A DNA stretch of 64,000 nt. Origin: Bradysia coprophila (Eukaryota > Arthropoda > Insecta > Diptera > Sciaridae). The translations under genes and the position numbers were made by a program. The stretch is taken from NCBI RefSeq assembly GCF_014529535.1, contig NC_050738.1, positions 186,001 to 250,000 on the forward strand. The letters run 5' to 3'. This document shows positions 12,350-25,400 of the stretch, one piece after another. The notes under the pieces were generated by a model, which was given only the letters and a program-made list of their open reading frames with translations, was not told the origin of the DNA and made no database searches. Each line of letters starts with the position of its first letter. Position 1 is the stretch's first letter.

Positions 12350-15300
12350 CTATCTACGCATCGTGCCATTCAATGGTATGTATGGTGCATAAGTGGAATA
12401 CATGGAATTCTGTTGCGCTTGCGCCTGATACTGACTCTGCATATTCATAACGCCCATTTGAACGGGCAATTGGCCGGGATTGAAACCGGCCGTTGCTGTA
12501 TAGCTGGCACCGGCCGGTTGTTGACTGGCCATTCGATAGCCGTTCAATGTACCGTACGGTGACATCAACGAATTCGGACTGATTGTTACGTTTGGACTGG
12601 CACGACTGGAACTGGCTGACATGTGTTGCACGGGCGCCGAAGCGGTGTTCCGAACGCGACCACTATTCTGACTGATTGATATGGGCGGTGCAACGTTCAT
12701 GTTGCCGGGATAGTATTTGTGGTATTGTAAGGCAGACATTTGCGGTTGCAGTGATGCCGGTGGTGTGGGTAGATTGCGATTTTGTTGGACCAAATGCGAC
12801 GGTGGCGGTGTCATTGTGTTGTGCGGATGATGATTTGGTGGTGGAGTGAGATTCACTGAACCGGAAGGCGGAGTGTTGCATGGCTGTGCCATTTCCAGAT
12901 TATTGGTTAACAGTTGCAGTTTGGACAGGCTGCAACCGGAAATGTTCGATTGGCCGGCAGTGGAGTTAGATGAATTCATTTGATGCGTAGGCGTTGCCGA
13001 TGGTGTTGGCGTCGGAGTAGGAACTGGAATCGGTGTGTGTGATGTTGGATGTGACACATTGTTGCCTTGTAAGTAGAAATTATTATTGCCGGATACGGCG
13101 CACGACGACGGCGATGGTCCCAAACGTTGTTGATGTGGACTCGGCAACGGATTGTGCGTGGTATTACTGCCCGACATACGATGCTGAATGACGGTTGTCA
13201 TTGGAATCGATGAATAGGAATTAGGCGATTGAGATGGGAAATTTTGTGACGGTGCGCCACCCATTTGCGTTGGAACGGAAAGATAATCTTGGTTCATGCC
13301 TTGATGATGGCCAGCATGACTCATTGACGCTGACAAGTGATATTGCTGCATTTGTTGGGCTTGAAGTGATTGTTGTTGCTGTTGAAGACTTAGATTGTGT
13401 TGCAGGTGATGCTGTTGACCAGGACTGATCATCTGTTGTTGATTTGGTGATGTTCTTTGTCTCTGTTGTTGCTGGGACGATTGTTGTTGCTGCTGTTGTT
13501 GCTGCTGCTGTTGCTGCAAACTTGGTGTCGAAGTATTTCTAACTTTCGGTGTAGCAGACCGGCTATTATTGGTATTCACCGCGCCAGGTGTAGCACGATT
13601 TAATTGTTGTTGTTGTTGCTGCTGTTGTTGTTGAATTTTGCTTCGACTCGAGGTCTGTTGATTGTTCATGTTGTTGCCCATCAACAGAGCTTGCTGCTGT
13701 GGACTGGACGTTGGTATGTTATTATGCTGCTGTATCGCCATATGCATATGGGTTTGATTGACTTGCTGCTGCATCGAACAATCAGAAAATTGCGACATCT
13801 GCGATCCATGTGGCACAACGCTCGGTGGACGAACATTTTCCACTGAATTCTGTGATGTTATGTCACTAGCAATGCTGGCGGGTGACTCAAGCCCCAGTTG
13901 CGTCACGTCGATGTCACATTGGCCGTAATGATGAAGGCTGTGAACGGAATTGGTTGTTGAATCAGGCGTATAGACACCCATCGATGGATCACCGGCTGGT
14001 GAGGTGTGTTGTTTCAATTCGGTTGTATTGTTCGGTGTAGCATTTCCGGCTATTTCGTGTTGGTTGTGATGTTGCTGAGCTGTATGCTGTTCGGATAGAG
14101 CGTTACCGTTCTTTGACATCATCAAATTTTGATTTAAATTTGCATTTGCCGCGTTGATCAAATTGTTTTGTTGGTTGATCGTTGCTTGTTGTTGTGTTTG
14201 ATGTTGCTGCTGTTGGTGTATCAAACTTTGCTGGTGCTGTTGCTGTTGTATTAGCAAATTGTTTTTGGTCAAGCTGTCCTGAGATTTTTGATGATGTTTA
14301 TGCGACGACATTCCACTGGTTTTTGCGCTGTTCGTAGTGTCATACTGCTGGTTGTAGGGCTTGTTTGAGCTGCTGTTGTAATCGCTACTTTTCGTCAGAT
14401 CTTCCTTCAACGATTTGGATTTTTGATCGTTTGACGAACCCTTTCGTTCATTTCGCTTCGTTTCTCTACACTGAACGGCCAATTGATGTTGCTGTTGCTG
14501 AACGTACTGTTGTTGCTGTTGTTGTTGGGCAGCCAAACTGTTTGCCGTTTGGTACAAATTCTGTGCCAGTCCCATCGGTCCATACGCCATCGATGTGGCC
14601 AAATCTTTGTGGAATTTGTTTGGTGACTTTTGTGCGGCCGTGTGATCTAAATGCGACATATAGCCCGGATAGTATGGTTCCCATTGCCAAAATTGTCCGT
14701 GTGGTGAGGAATGATGATAATTGGGCAGATTCATCGTGTTCATGGCGAACTGGGTGGACATTTTATTTAGATCAACGGTTTTCTGATCGGCGACAATGGT
14801 CATGTTGTTGCTTTTGGACGAGTGGTGCTTATCGGAACGATTGCTGGAACTGGAACTGGACGATGACATTTTATTTGCGCCAGAACTCAATGAATCTGTT
14901 GAGTAGTTTTTTGAACTGGATGACTTTTGTACATTCTTGGCTGGTGACTCATTTTTCTTAGATAGATTGTCGGTGGCCAGGGACGACGACTGTTGCGATC
15001 GCTGTTCGCTTTTGTCATTCGTTTTTCTATCTAATTTTAAGTCATTCGACGCCGGATTGCAACTGCTCGATGTGGATTTTTTTGCTGCGGGCATGCCATC
15101 ACTAGACGAAGTTTTAATTTGTGGTGGACGTTGATTGGAGTCCTGTTGAAACGGTCGATCTCTCGATAGACGTCGATTGTCTGGAATTCGTTCAGTCCGT
15201 TGGTGATGGTCAGATGAACGGTGCGACGACTGTTGTTGATATTGATCGCCGCGTTGCTGGTATTGAAACGACATTTCGTATTTGTGTTGATGATCATTTT

Positions 15301-18300
15301 TTGAATCGATACGCTGCTGAATCGGTTCGGTTCGTGACGACGATTCAGATTTTATTTGATGTGGTTCGATTCTTGGTTGATGAGCCTCCGGCTTTGGTTG
15401 TAGGTCCGCTTTCGGCTGCACGTTGGAATCCGATCGTGGCTGTTCATCCGATCTACTTTCGGTGGTGATGGGTGGCAATTTGTCATTAGCCGATTGTATT
15501 TGACTCGACATAAGTTCAACAGTAGCTGTGCCCTTTGCCATGGAATCATCAAAATTCGTTAGATTCTTCTCCGCTCTCATCCCATTGTCGGCCAATTCTG
15601 GTTCGCGAACAGTTTTGATGACGGTTTTCTCGTCGATTTCATTTCGTTCGCAAATTTCATTCGCTGAACTTTTGATAACGCGAGATTCCTTCTGTTCAGT
15701 ATCATTGCCAGTATCGCAGTTGGTGGGCAAAATAATTGGATTTTTCGGAGCTGTTGTGTCCGTATCGATATTCCCTCTTCCAAAACCAGATGGACACAAA
15801 GTACTGACGTTCGTTTCATCGGATTTTGGAATTTTAGCTTCCAAGTTTTTTGATTCGATTTCAGAATTGGATTTCATTTCGGTGGGATTTAAATTGGCTA
15901 TGGCATCGACAATGACATTAGGTCGACTTTCTGTGCTCGGACGTTTCGGAACGGTTTCTTCAGGAACGGTATTCTGAACATTCGGAGATTCAACGAGACT
16001 GTTGTTGCTGCTGCTTCCACATTCAACTGCCGTTTTGTAATTTTCATTTACCTTCAAAACACTGGCAGTGTTTTCTGATAACAGTGCAACGGCTGCATTA
16101 CTGGTAATGATTGGTTCTTCCATTTTCTGTGGCGGTGTAGTTTCAATGTCCATCGGAACCGATTGCAGAATTGTGTCATCGTCATTTGTGGACATTGGAG
16201 CAGGCGATTTATTTTGTGCATCGTTGCTGGTCGACTGAGTGGGCTGCTTTTCTGGAGTTTTCGACTGTCGGCTTTCCGTGATGACGGAAATTTTCTCAGG
16301 AGTTTTATCGGATTGACTTGGTGAATGGTTTAATTGTACGTCGTTGGTCGAACTTTGACTAGAAATATCTTCCATGGCTGACGATTGTGTGACACTGGCA
16401 GGTGCTTCATTCACTTCAATTTCTTTATTTACCGGTTCCACGATTCTTTCCTCAGTGAGAGACGGAGCACGATCGATGATGTCGGGAAGTTTGGGCAAAA
16501 ATACTTCTGGCACACTCACAGCAGAAAAATCAGTTGTCAGGCCGACCGTAAGTTTTTGTTTCTTCGTTTTCTTGGCCACAGCAACCGAATGCCTTTCTGT
16601 CATCGATTTCTGAACGTCTAACAAGTCTTCATTCATCGGTTTATGTACGACAGGATTTGGTTCGCTCTCCTCTACAACTTTTGATGGACTTTCAGCAATG
16701 CTTGTGCTAGTAGTTGCAACCGGTGGAGTGGTAAACAATGTTTTGTCAACGGTGTGAATGTCGGTCAACGTGACAACTGCTTTCGGCATATTTGGAATCT
16801 GTTTATCATCTGGCTGGCGCTCATCTTCCAACTCATCATCAGCTTCGGCCGAATACTCTTCCGATTTCTTGATATTTTGAGCGGCATTACGTTTGCTTCG
16901 CAATTTTGGTGTGGTAGCAATGGGTCGTTTCACTTCTGCTCGCAATTCAGTAACAACAGCAGGTGCTACACTTGGCATTGTTGGTTGCGGTTCCGCTTTC
17001 TTTTCGTCCATTGCTTTTTGCTTGAACATTTCGGGTAACGTCAGCTGATTTTTTACGCTAACCGGAGTATCATCGCTTGTACCGTCGGCAACTGTAATCG
17101 GTGATGAGGCTGCAGCTGCAGCTGCGATTCTGCTTGAAATTCTAGCGCCCGGTTTGCCTAATGGAACCTTTTTTCGTTTAATCAATTGCTCGGTTGACAT
17201 TTCACTACTCTTTTCCATCATTTTAGCCAAAATGTTTGTGACTCTTACTCTCGGAGTTTCTGATCTGGACGTTTTGACGCTATCGTCGTCAGATAGCTCG
17301 GTACTTGCAACGGTTGTTGGCGAATCCACATCTTGAGCACGTGAAGATCTCACTGATCTGCCAGCCTTAACTTGTGTTACGGGTACTCGACCGGAGGTAC
17401 GCGTTCGCGTTGATCGAGTTGAAGTATCGGCTATTTCCGACTGACTATCAGACTCAAGACTCAATGAAGCATTCGCTTCTTTAGCTGATCTTCGACTTCG
17501 TCTAGTCACTTCTTCTGTTTGAACATCAGTTTCCAAATGTGGTACATCCTTCACAGCAGTACGAAGACGTTTTGCTGGCGATTTCGGCACGTCCAACTCG
17601 GGTGTAACCAAGTTTCTTGATCGTGTTTCGCGAAGGGGTGGATCATTTGGCGATGACATTTTGGTTGAAAATCTGTTCCGTCGACTGCTAACTCCAGCTG
17701 GAGAATCGTCCTCTTTCATTGTTGTGGTGGTACGCTCCGGACTTTCGTCAATTTCCATTGCTTCCTTCTTGTTCGACTTTTTCGCAGTAGTTGTGGCCTT
17801 TAGCGATTTTTGTTCTTGTTGACTTGGAGTCTCTTCAGCCTTGTAAATGGTTGTCGTTTTTCTCCGCCTTTCTATGCCCGGTCGTGTTGGTTTTTCTTCA
17901 TTCGGATCGGATGTAAATTCGAATGGATCAACTGTTGCTACCTCCTTAGAGTTATCACTTGAATCATCCAACGTCGACTGTACAGTTTTGCGTCGCCCGT
18001 CAACTTTTTTAGTCTTTTCGAAAGTTGACGTGGATTCACGGTCAGTATTCGTTGGTTGTGGTGCCAATGATCGTCCCCTGTCTCGACGATATGAATCAAC
18101 ACTCGGCTCATCATTAACTCGAAGTCTTTTCCGAGTGTCCGTGTTTATTGAACTCTTCCTCTTCCGATCGTCGATTTCGTCATCTGACGGCAAGTTGCTG
18201 TCGAATTTCTTTCGTTTCGAATCAACGCGTTCCTCCATAGAGTCGTTAGCATTTTTCAATGATCTTCTACGTTTTGTCGCTGTCGTTTCGTCTTTGATCA

Positions 18301-19493
18301 ATGGCGTGCTTTTCGAAGTCAATGCAATTGGATTGGGTTTCGTTTTGGATTCGCCGAATGTTGTCTCATTGAATTTGCTAGGTCTGGTGCGACGTCGTCC
18401 CGATGATGTGGTTTCAAACACTTCTGGAGTGGTCGGTCTCGGTGGTAGTGGCTCTGGTGTTGCTTCGACTGATTCGGGAGTGATCGGATGATTCGGTTTA
18501 CGACCGACTGGCCGTCCAGGGCTACGATAAACGAAATTTTTTCGTCCCTTTTGCTTCACTCCACTTATCTCGGCAACAGTTCCTTGTAAGGCAGCGACAA
18601 CAGATATCGGATGTTGTTTTTCATCGGTTTTCCCATCCGAAAGACTATTATCACAGTTGACGCTCACGTCGGCCTTAACAATTTCTTGTGATGTATCATC
18701 TTCAGAGTCTGTTTTCGGTCGATAGGCTGGCGTCAGCAATGGTGTCCAACGCAAACACTCTGGATCGATGTCAATGCGAACGGATGAATTACGAATTTTG
18801 TCCTGGTGAGCATTCACCCTATCCCAGTCCACACAAAACAATATTCGATATTTGAAGTCTCCATCTCGTTTAACGCACCGCACAAAATTCAATAACTGCA
18901 ACGTTAGTGCAATGTCTGGCGCATACAATCCAGTCTCGTCTCCAATCGCTTGGATGTTGATAGGACGTCCGCGATTGCGATACAAATATTCCAAAATGAC
19001 GGATTTCCAATATGCATGATACGATACACGACCCAAGTCTGATAACGGTTTCTCGGGTGTGCCTGGTTGACCCTCTTCACGACTCAACAGATAACTGAAG
19101 TCAATCAAAAATCGTCCAAATCCCTGTCGCTGATATTGTGGCATCGTCATAATACATGAAACGTTGTACTTTTGAGCGCAGTGTTTCTCCTTCGAAAAGT
19201 ATCCAACCAGTCGGCATCCTTTCTTGTCGTTTTTCGTCAAAACGTAGAACAAAAACGGTTCGACATCATAGTACAAAGTTTTGTGATCGAGAAACAGCTT
19301 GGCCAGCAGACACAGATTTTGGCAATACAATTTGTTGACATTGCCATCCACTTCAAATACCGATATTTCGTCGCGTCGATAAATTTCATTGCCGGGTGGA
19401 TGACGCCACGAACACTTGTCTTGATGTCGTTCCAGCACCGCCTTGCTCTTGGTGTACTTCAGGCAAAACTCGCAGAGGAATAGTTTTGGTAAC
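12350..19493 (-). CDS. enok: enok exon 6: C2HC finger, MYST catalytic domain and entire C-terminal tail
   Basis: A single 7,144-nt exon, uninterrupted to TAG. The acceptor is CTTTCCAG before GTTACCAAAACTATTC. It opens with the MYST zinc finger [10 protein letters not shown]...HQDKC, then the full acetyltransferase fold ending around [16 protein letters not shown]. About 2,100 residues of tail follow: Arg/Lys/Ser-rich and acidic first, then Ser/Thr/Pro-rich, then a Gln/Asn/His/Met-rich region with polyglutamine runs coded by mixed CAA/CAG (plus-strand TTG/CTG runs near 13390-13640 and 14150-14260). The end is a Pro/Met/Gln-rich segment, as in the transactivating C termini of KAT6 proteins. Confidence 0.96.
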
Positions 19494-22400
19494 CTGGAAA
19501 GCCGATATTCGAGTTAGTGAAAGTTTTTAGTTTTGGACGTTTCATTTCTTTACCTTGCATATTCCTGTGGAAACGGACTCGAATACCAAGTATCGATATC
19601 CCATGGACCGAATTCTATAGCAGCCGGACAGCGTTCTTGTGCTGCTATAGCTATTGACGTTGGTGATGTCAGATTGGGATTGATTCCGAGTGTATTTGGC
19701 GTAGCTAAATTCAAACGACCACCGGGATTCATGATTTCAGCGACAGCCTGAGCAGCTTTCTCCCGGACTTCTTTGTACAAATTGACATCCTTTTGTGTGA
19801 CACCTGGCGCTAGTGGTTGTATTTCTGGATTGGAGAGAGAGGAGAAACAGAAAATTTGTTTAAATTTTATTGAAAGGCAAAAATTTTCTTCGGGAAATTG
19901 AAGAACTTACAGTTAGAGGCAGTGAAATTTCAGCATGGATTTGCTTCAGGTGTTTCTCAGGTGATCCACACAAACTGTTTATAACTGTCTTTATAAACAG
20001 TTTTGATTGGATGTGTTGAAAAACAGCTGAGTCAAATTAACCTAAAATTGCGCTGTCTCTGACGGTATCAAACGAGAAATTATTTTCAGCAAAAAATAGT
20101 GACTCAGTTTTCATGCAAGAATGAGTCACGTCAGTATTGTTTCTGATCTGAATCGGGTCTATTTTGACTATGACGAGCTGATAGTATTGTCGTGTGACAA
20201 ATAAATACGAGTCAATGCTCGAGATCGGTCAATTTCAGTTCGAAATAAATTCGCTCGTCTTTTCGAAAGGCATGGTTGTTACTCGGCACCACTGGCTCTC
20301 TTTTGCAACCTGATATTTCAACATGAAGTACACCTTTATGCAGTTTTAGCCCCACAAACGTAATATCAGGAGGCAGATGGAAATCCACTGATACCGATAA
20401 ACAACCATGTCTTTTGCATCCACTATCACTTCCAAAAGAAGTTTGAAAAAAAAAAATCAAATCCTGAAAATTGACCGACTCCAAGCGTTATACGAGATTC
20501 ATTTCTTGCCGATCATAATTGAATGTCGACTCTAAACTATTTTCTGTTTTTCAACATGTTCTTCGACTGTACAATTTTTTGCTGGTGATAATTTTTCATT
20601 ATCTCGTCCACGCTTACACAATAAGGCAATCTACAACAGCTACGAAGAAATATACAAATGAAAAATGGAAACCAAAAAATTTTCTTGAAGATTTTCTATT
20701 CCACACGAAAGAAAAATTACCAAAAAGAAAATTAGTTCCAAACCAAAACTGAAATTACAATAAAATAAATTTCTTCGTTACTTTTGCAGACAAATTAAAA
20801 TTGGAATGTTTTACGGATTTTTACAACAATGCACCAATATGTAACATGAGTGAATTAAATTACTTAAAAAAAAGCACAGGATTTAAGAGTGGTGTGTGGA
20901 TCACTTGAGCGTTAAACTTGAATATATTTAAAAAAAAAAACTAAAAAATTAAGTCAAATAATAAAAAATTAAAAGAAAAAATAATACAAATTTTAAGATG
21001 GTAAAATGGGGTTAAAGATAATCAAAATTGTCATGCTATTGAAAAAAGTAAAACCCTCAAAGAAATTTAAAAAAATTAAATCAAAGGAAATTTGGATTTT
21101 GTTTTTTTAATAAATTCTGTGTCATTTAAGGAATCTCACCAGCAACAATTAGTCAAACCAATAGAATTATTTTCAGTACATTTTGCTATATATTTTGTGT
21201 CTTTGCGTTTTTTTATTTTTATTTTTTTTTGTGGATAAATTTAAAGTTATTCTTAAGTGAAAGATACTGTGTATGTGGGCGACTTTGAATAAAAAGTAGG
21301 CACGTCGACTTTCAACTCTTTGTACCATCTGGATGTTCAATTAAGAACACACTGAAGAACCGTAAGTGACTATTAAACATATTTTTTTTGAATTAAATTC
21401 TTAAAGATTCGATAAATGTTTTCAAACTGACTTCAGGAAATGTTAAGAACTTAGTGGAATCTTTAAGAATTTAATTGAAAATATGGACTATCCGAGACAA
21501 TCCGAGACAACGTAAATGATTTCTTGTTAGCTACGAACGACTTTTCAATTTTAGAGGAAATCCGGAAACCCCGATCAAATCACTTCCGTTGCTTTGGTTC
21601 AACGCGAGCACTGGGAGTACATCTATGTAAAGCTAAAAACCAATCCATACGGTTTATTGAATTGAACACAAACTGCATATCAACAATTTGAGTACAGTCA
21701 TGGGCATCTCAAAGTGCCGCAATCTCATGGTTAGTCCACTTTGGTCTACAGATTCATATAAGTTTCAAATGTGTTTGAGTCACAAGATATAATGTGCGGA
21801 ACAAATAAGAGATTGAAAACAAGATGACTGGTTAGATGTTCCTGACCCTACGTCAACAAACTTAAAGTTTTTGTTTAAAATTATACTTATAAACGTTGAA
21901 GTACTAGATTCGAAGGTATGTGTAAAAGTCAATTAAAGTACAAACCAGGTATAGTCTGTCCATACAAGCCGGAGGAAATAGCGATTTCATATAAACAAAC
22001 TCACCTTTCGATGAAAATCATTGAGAGGTGAGTTTCTTTATATGAAATCGCTATTTCCTCCGCTCCAACACAAATTTTGACATTAAACCATTGGTAAAAG
22101 TGACGCACATTTTGAGTTTTTTTACTTCACTTTAATACAAAGAAACCCTTGAAGTAAGCTTATGCCTATTTTTTTTATTCAAAGTCGCTCACTGAAAAAG
22201 AAAAATAAATCAAAAAAATAATGAAAAAAATGAAAATAAAAAATAAAAAGAGGTAAAATAATAAAACAAAAGCAAGTAATATCCGAGCTCCAGCCGCCAT
22301 ACTTTTTTTCGTTTAATCAGCAACAATGGTAAGTTATGTGAATACAAAGAGAAATATTTTTTTTTGGTTATCTCAAATACAACAAGAAATTTTGAAGAGT

Positions 22401-25400
22401 TAAATTACAGTTAGGAGCAGTGAAATTTCGGCATGGATTTGCTTCAGCTGTTTTTCAGCTGATCCACACAAACAACCAAAACTATTTTTACGACTTTACA
22501 CGGTTTTACCACTACCACGGAGCGTGGCACCGCTTCAACCGTATAAACAAATATAAACATTTTGATTGTGATTGTGTGTGTGTTTTGATCAGCTGAAGGA
22601 AACTTATGCTGAAATTTCACTGCCTCTGACTGTAGCAAAATCTTCGACCGACCCGAAATTCTATCATCATCTCCGGTTTAAATAAAATGGTGCTTTGATA
22701 GGCACTAGCCTGACTTGCTCTCAAAACACGGCATATACGCATAAGGATAGAAAAATCAATGTGTTGATCTGCAAGAGATCCAGTAATCCATTTAAAGCGG
22801 ACGGTACCCTAGTGACGAAATTTCTTAGTAGTATCTACTACTAAGTGATATGAAAGAATTAATCATTTTACAGGACTATGTGTCAATGGTCTAGACCGAA
22901 GCCTGTATGCATATCCTTTATAAGGCCATGGTTTGAGACCCTTAAGTCTTACCAGAACAACAAAACAAATCCATCAGGTCACCATATTTATTTCTAGAGG
23001 AGATTCCTTGAATTCCAACCTCGGCGAAATTTCACAGATTCACTCATCAATATGTCGAATGTCATCCATGTTTGCATTTAAGTGAAATGCGTCACACAGA
23101 TGCCAATTCGTGTATTCAAATTGTTAATAAAGAGGAGTAATTGTTCACTAGCTCTTAAACCAACTCAAAATGTTTACTAAAACATTTCCTTCGTTATTTA
23201 TACCGAATTTGTATTTTTGCATTTAAAAAAAAACTTTTGACCACACACCACTTTGGATTTATTTTAAGTTTAATTGAAATTACATGCGCGGATTTAGGAT
23301 AAATTGGGATGGGTGAATGATGGATGGAGGAAGGTTATTATTAGGATTGTCATTAGTCGTTTAATTGTCCACGGCACAGCTGAGATGATTCTTAATCGAG
23401 GTCAAACAGATAACAATCCAACTTGTCAATGTCCCAATGTTTTTAAAAAAATCAAATTTTGAGTGAACGTTAAATTCAATTTTCAATCCACATAACTCAT
23501 ACGTAAGTCAATGACGCTAAATGACGCTCCTCCGTTGACCTCCGCTTAAAAAATTTGCGCCTGTCCGATCACGGTCAATCCGGGTCCTCAAACTATTAAT
23601 AATTTTCAATGGAACTGTGAGGCTACATTACCGCAGTGTATCGACAAAATGTCATTCGATGTGGAGGGTGTCTTTCCGCTTCCGAAACAAATCCAAAATG
23701 TAATCTAACTCGTCAACGTAACTTTCAGTTACCTTAAGAAAGTCATACTCGTCGGTCGGTGTTAAACTTTCCGTCGATTTTCAAAATAGCTTGAAAAATT
23801 TGAAAACATTCGTCGGCAACTTGTTCCGTTAGAGTAATCCATACGGATGATAAGTTAGTCCGACAGTCAGAAGGAAAGTGTAGGAGAACAAAAGGAAATA
23901 TTGGGTTTCGGGATAGGATGTGTTGGTGGGACAAACTCATTTTGGTTGTAAATGTATACATGACACTTGGTGGTTAGTAGAATTTTGCATAATAAATTAT
24001 AAAAATAACCATTAGGTAGGTATACACAGAGAGTGGTTTTCTTTGCTTTTTTTTCTGTTTGTTTCATGTTTGAGTGAAAAGCAAAAAAAATGTTTTTCTT
24101 TTGTTTGTATCTTCTTACCCATTGACTGATTATTGTTGTATGGCGGCGGTGTACAGCTGGATAATTTAGTACTCGAATCCCTAAACGATGCAAAGTCCAT
24201 GGGATTCTTTTTCGCTAATGCACCGAACAATTTCTGATCGGAAGTCTGTTTCAGTTGTGAGCTCTTTTGGCGCGCATCCTGAGATTGCGAATTGATGGCA
24301 TTTTTAACCAAATTGCTTGGCGTTAGCCTCGGCTTTAGATACGGCACATCGTCGTCACTGGAAGAATGATAGCGCAAATTTCGACGCTCCAGTGGCAGCG
24401 ACATGGGCGTTATGCGTCTGGGCACTTTCGATGGAGAATTACTGGGCGATGTCAATTCTTTTGGATTGGCTTCAGTTGTTGGCAACGATACTGTTGTCGC
24501 ATTGCTTGTCGATGTAAAATATTTTTTCGAAAATTGCTCTTTGGCTTCAGTGCTGTTGCTCACACTGATGGAACAATTGTTTAGTTTATTATTGCTGACA
24601 TTTAGAAAGCTATTGAATTCAGTCTTTTTGTTGGTCTTGTTTTGCTCTTGAAGCCGTTGCTCTTTATAGTCTCTAAACGTGCTTCTCGTCTCTTTTAAGA
24701 CAACTTTCGGGGGCCCATCCAAAGAGTCTTTTTTATTTTTTCGTCTAACGCCAAGCTTATAGTTTGGAGGAGCCCCCTGCCGTGATCTCGTATAATCAGT
24801 CGTCGAAAATACGTGCGAAAGACTATCGAATAGGCCTTTTAACTGTCCCGAAGATTTGCCATCGACGGGTCTATCTTTAACAGTGTCTGTCGCTTTGGTT
24901 TTATCAATTTTAACGAGTGACTCTTTATCGATCCCGTCGAAATTTCCGAACACCCGTTCCGGCTGAGCGGCACTCTTATGGAAAATGTCGAAATTCTTTT
25001 TCGCTTCGGCCGCAAATCCCCAACTTCCATTCACATCGATACTGTTTGATGCGGGGAATTTCTTTTGCGTCGACGGAACAGTCAGCTTATTATCGCCGCC
25101 AGCGACACTTTTCGTCCAACTGTTCGGCTCATTGTCATTCGGTTCGTTTTCATAATCGGACGATGATGATTGCGACGAACTGGACGTATCCGAATCGTTA
25201 TCCGTAGTGCTTGAACTGCATGAACCGGACGATGTCGTTTCGTCGTCATCGCTGCTGGTGCACGATGACGAGGTGTCGGACAAATGTTTTTGTTTGGTCG
25301 GCGCGTCACCGCAACCATCTGCTTCGAGTTGGTTTTTAAGATTACGAGCTACTTTGGTCGTCGCACCGATTGGAGGATTAGATTTGGTGGACGTTGGTGG

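Larger units (their letters stand above)
19825..24118 (-). other. enok intron 4 (4.3 kb), repeats only
   Basis: No gene supported inside. It contains two TA-flanked MITEs (19910-20065 and 22408-22632), a foldback at 21971-22061 and a tRNA-like fragment at 22873-22951. Long A/T-rich low-complexity sequence fills 20750-21250 and 22190-22260. A 90-codon minus-strand open frame at 20212-20484 has no recognisable domain and I do not call it. Confidence 0.6.

Noticed and set aside
13440..13640. CRISPR-like or satellite reading of the TTG/CTG repeats
   Set aside because: These are polyglutamine codons on the minus strand of enok; spacing is codon-driven and there are no spacers.
14365..14961. 198-codon plus-strand open frame
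   Set aside because: Antisense shadow of the acetyltransferase tail; low-complexity Ser/Gln codons keep the opposite strand open. No domain or start context.
17847..18491. 214-codon plus-strand open frame
   Set aside because: Also antisense to the enok exon 6 coding sequence, whose protein reading is conserved and in phase; no independent support.
20212..20484. 90-codon minus-strand open frame in enok intron 4
   Set aside because: No domain, no splice sites joining the enok frame, no poly(A) signal, and flanked by MITE sequence.
24012..24118. Extension of the enok exon 4 open frame past 24119
   Set aside because: A clear donor (GTAAGA) at 24118 and correct phase to exon 5 show that this is intron.
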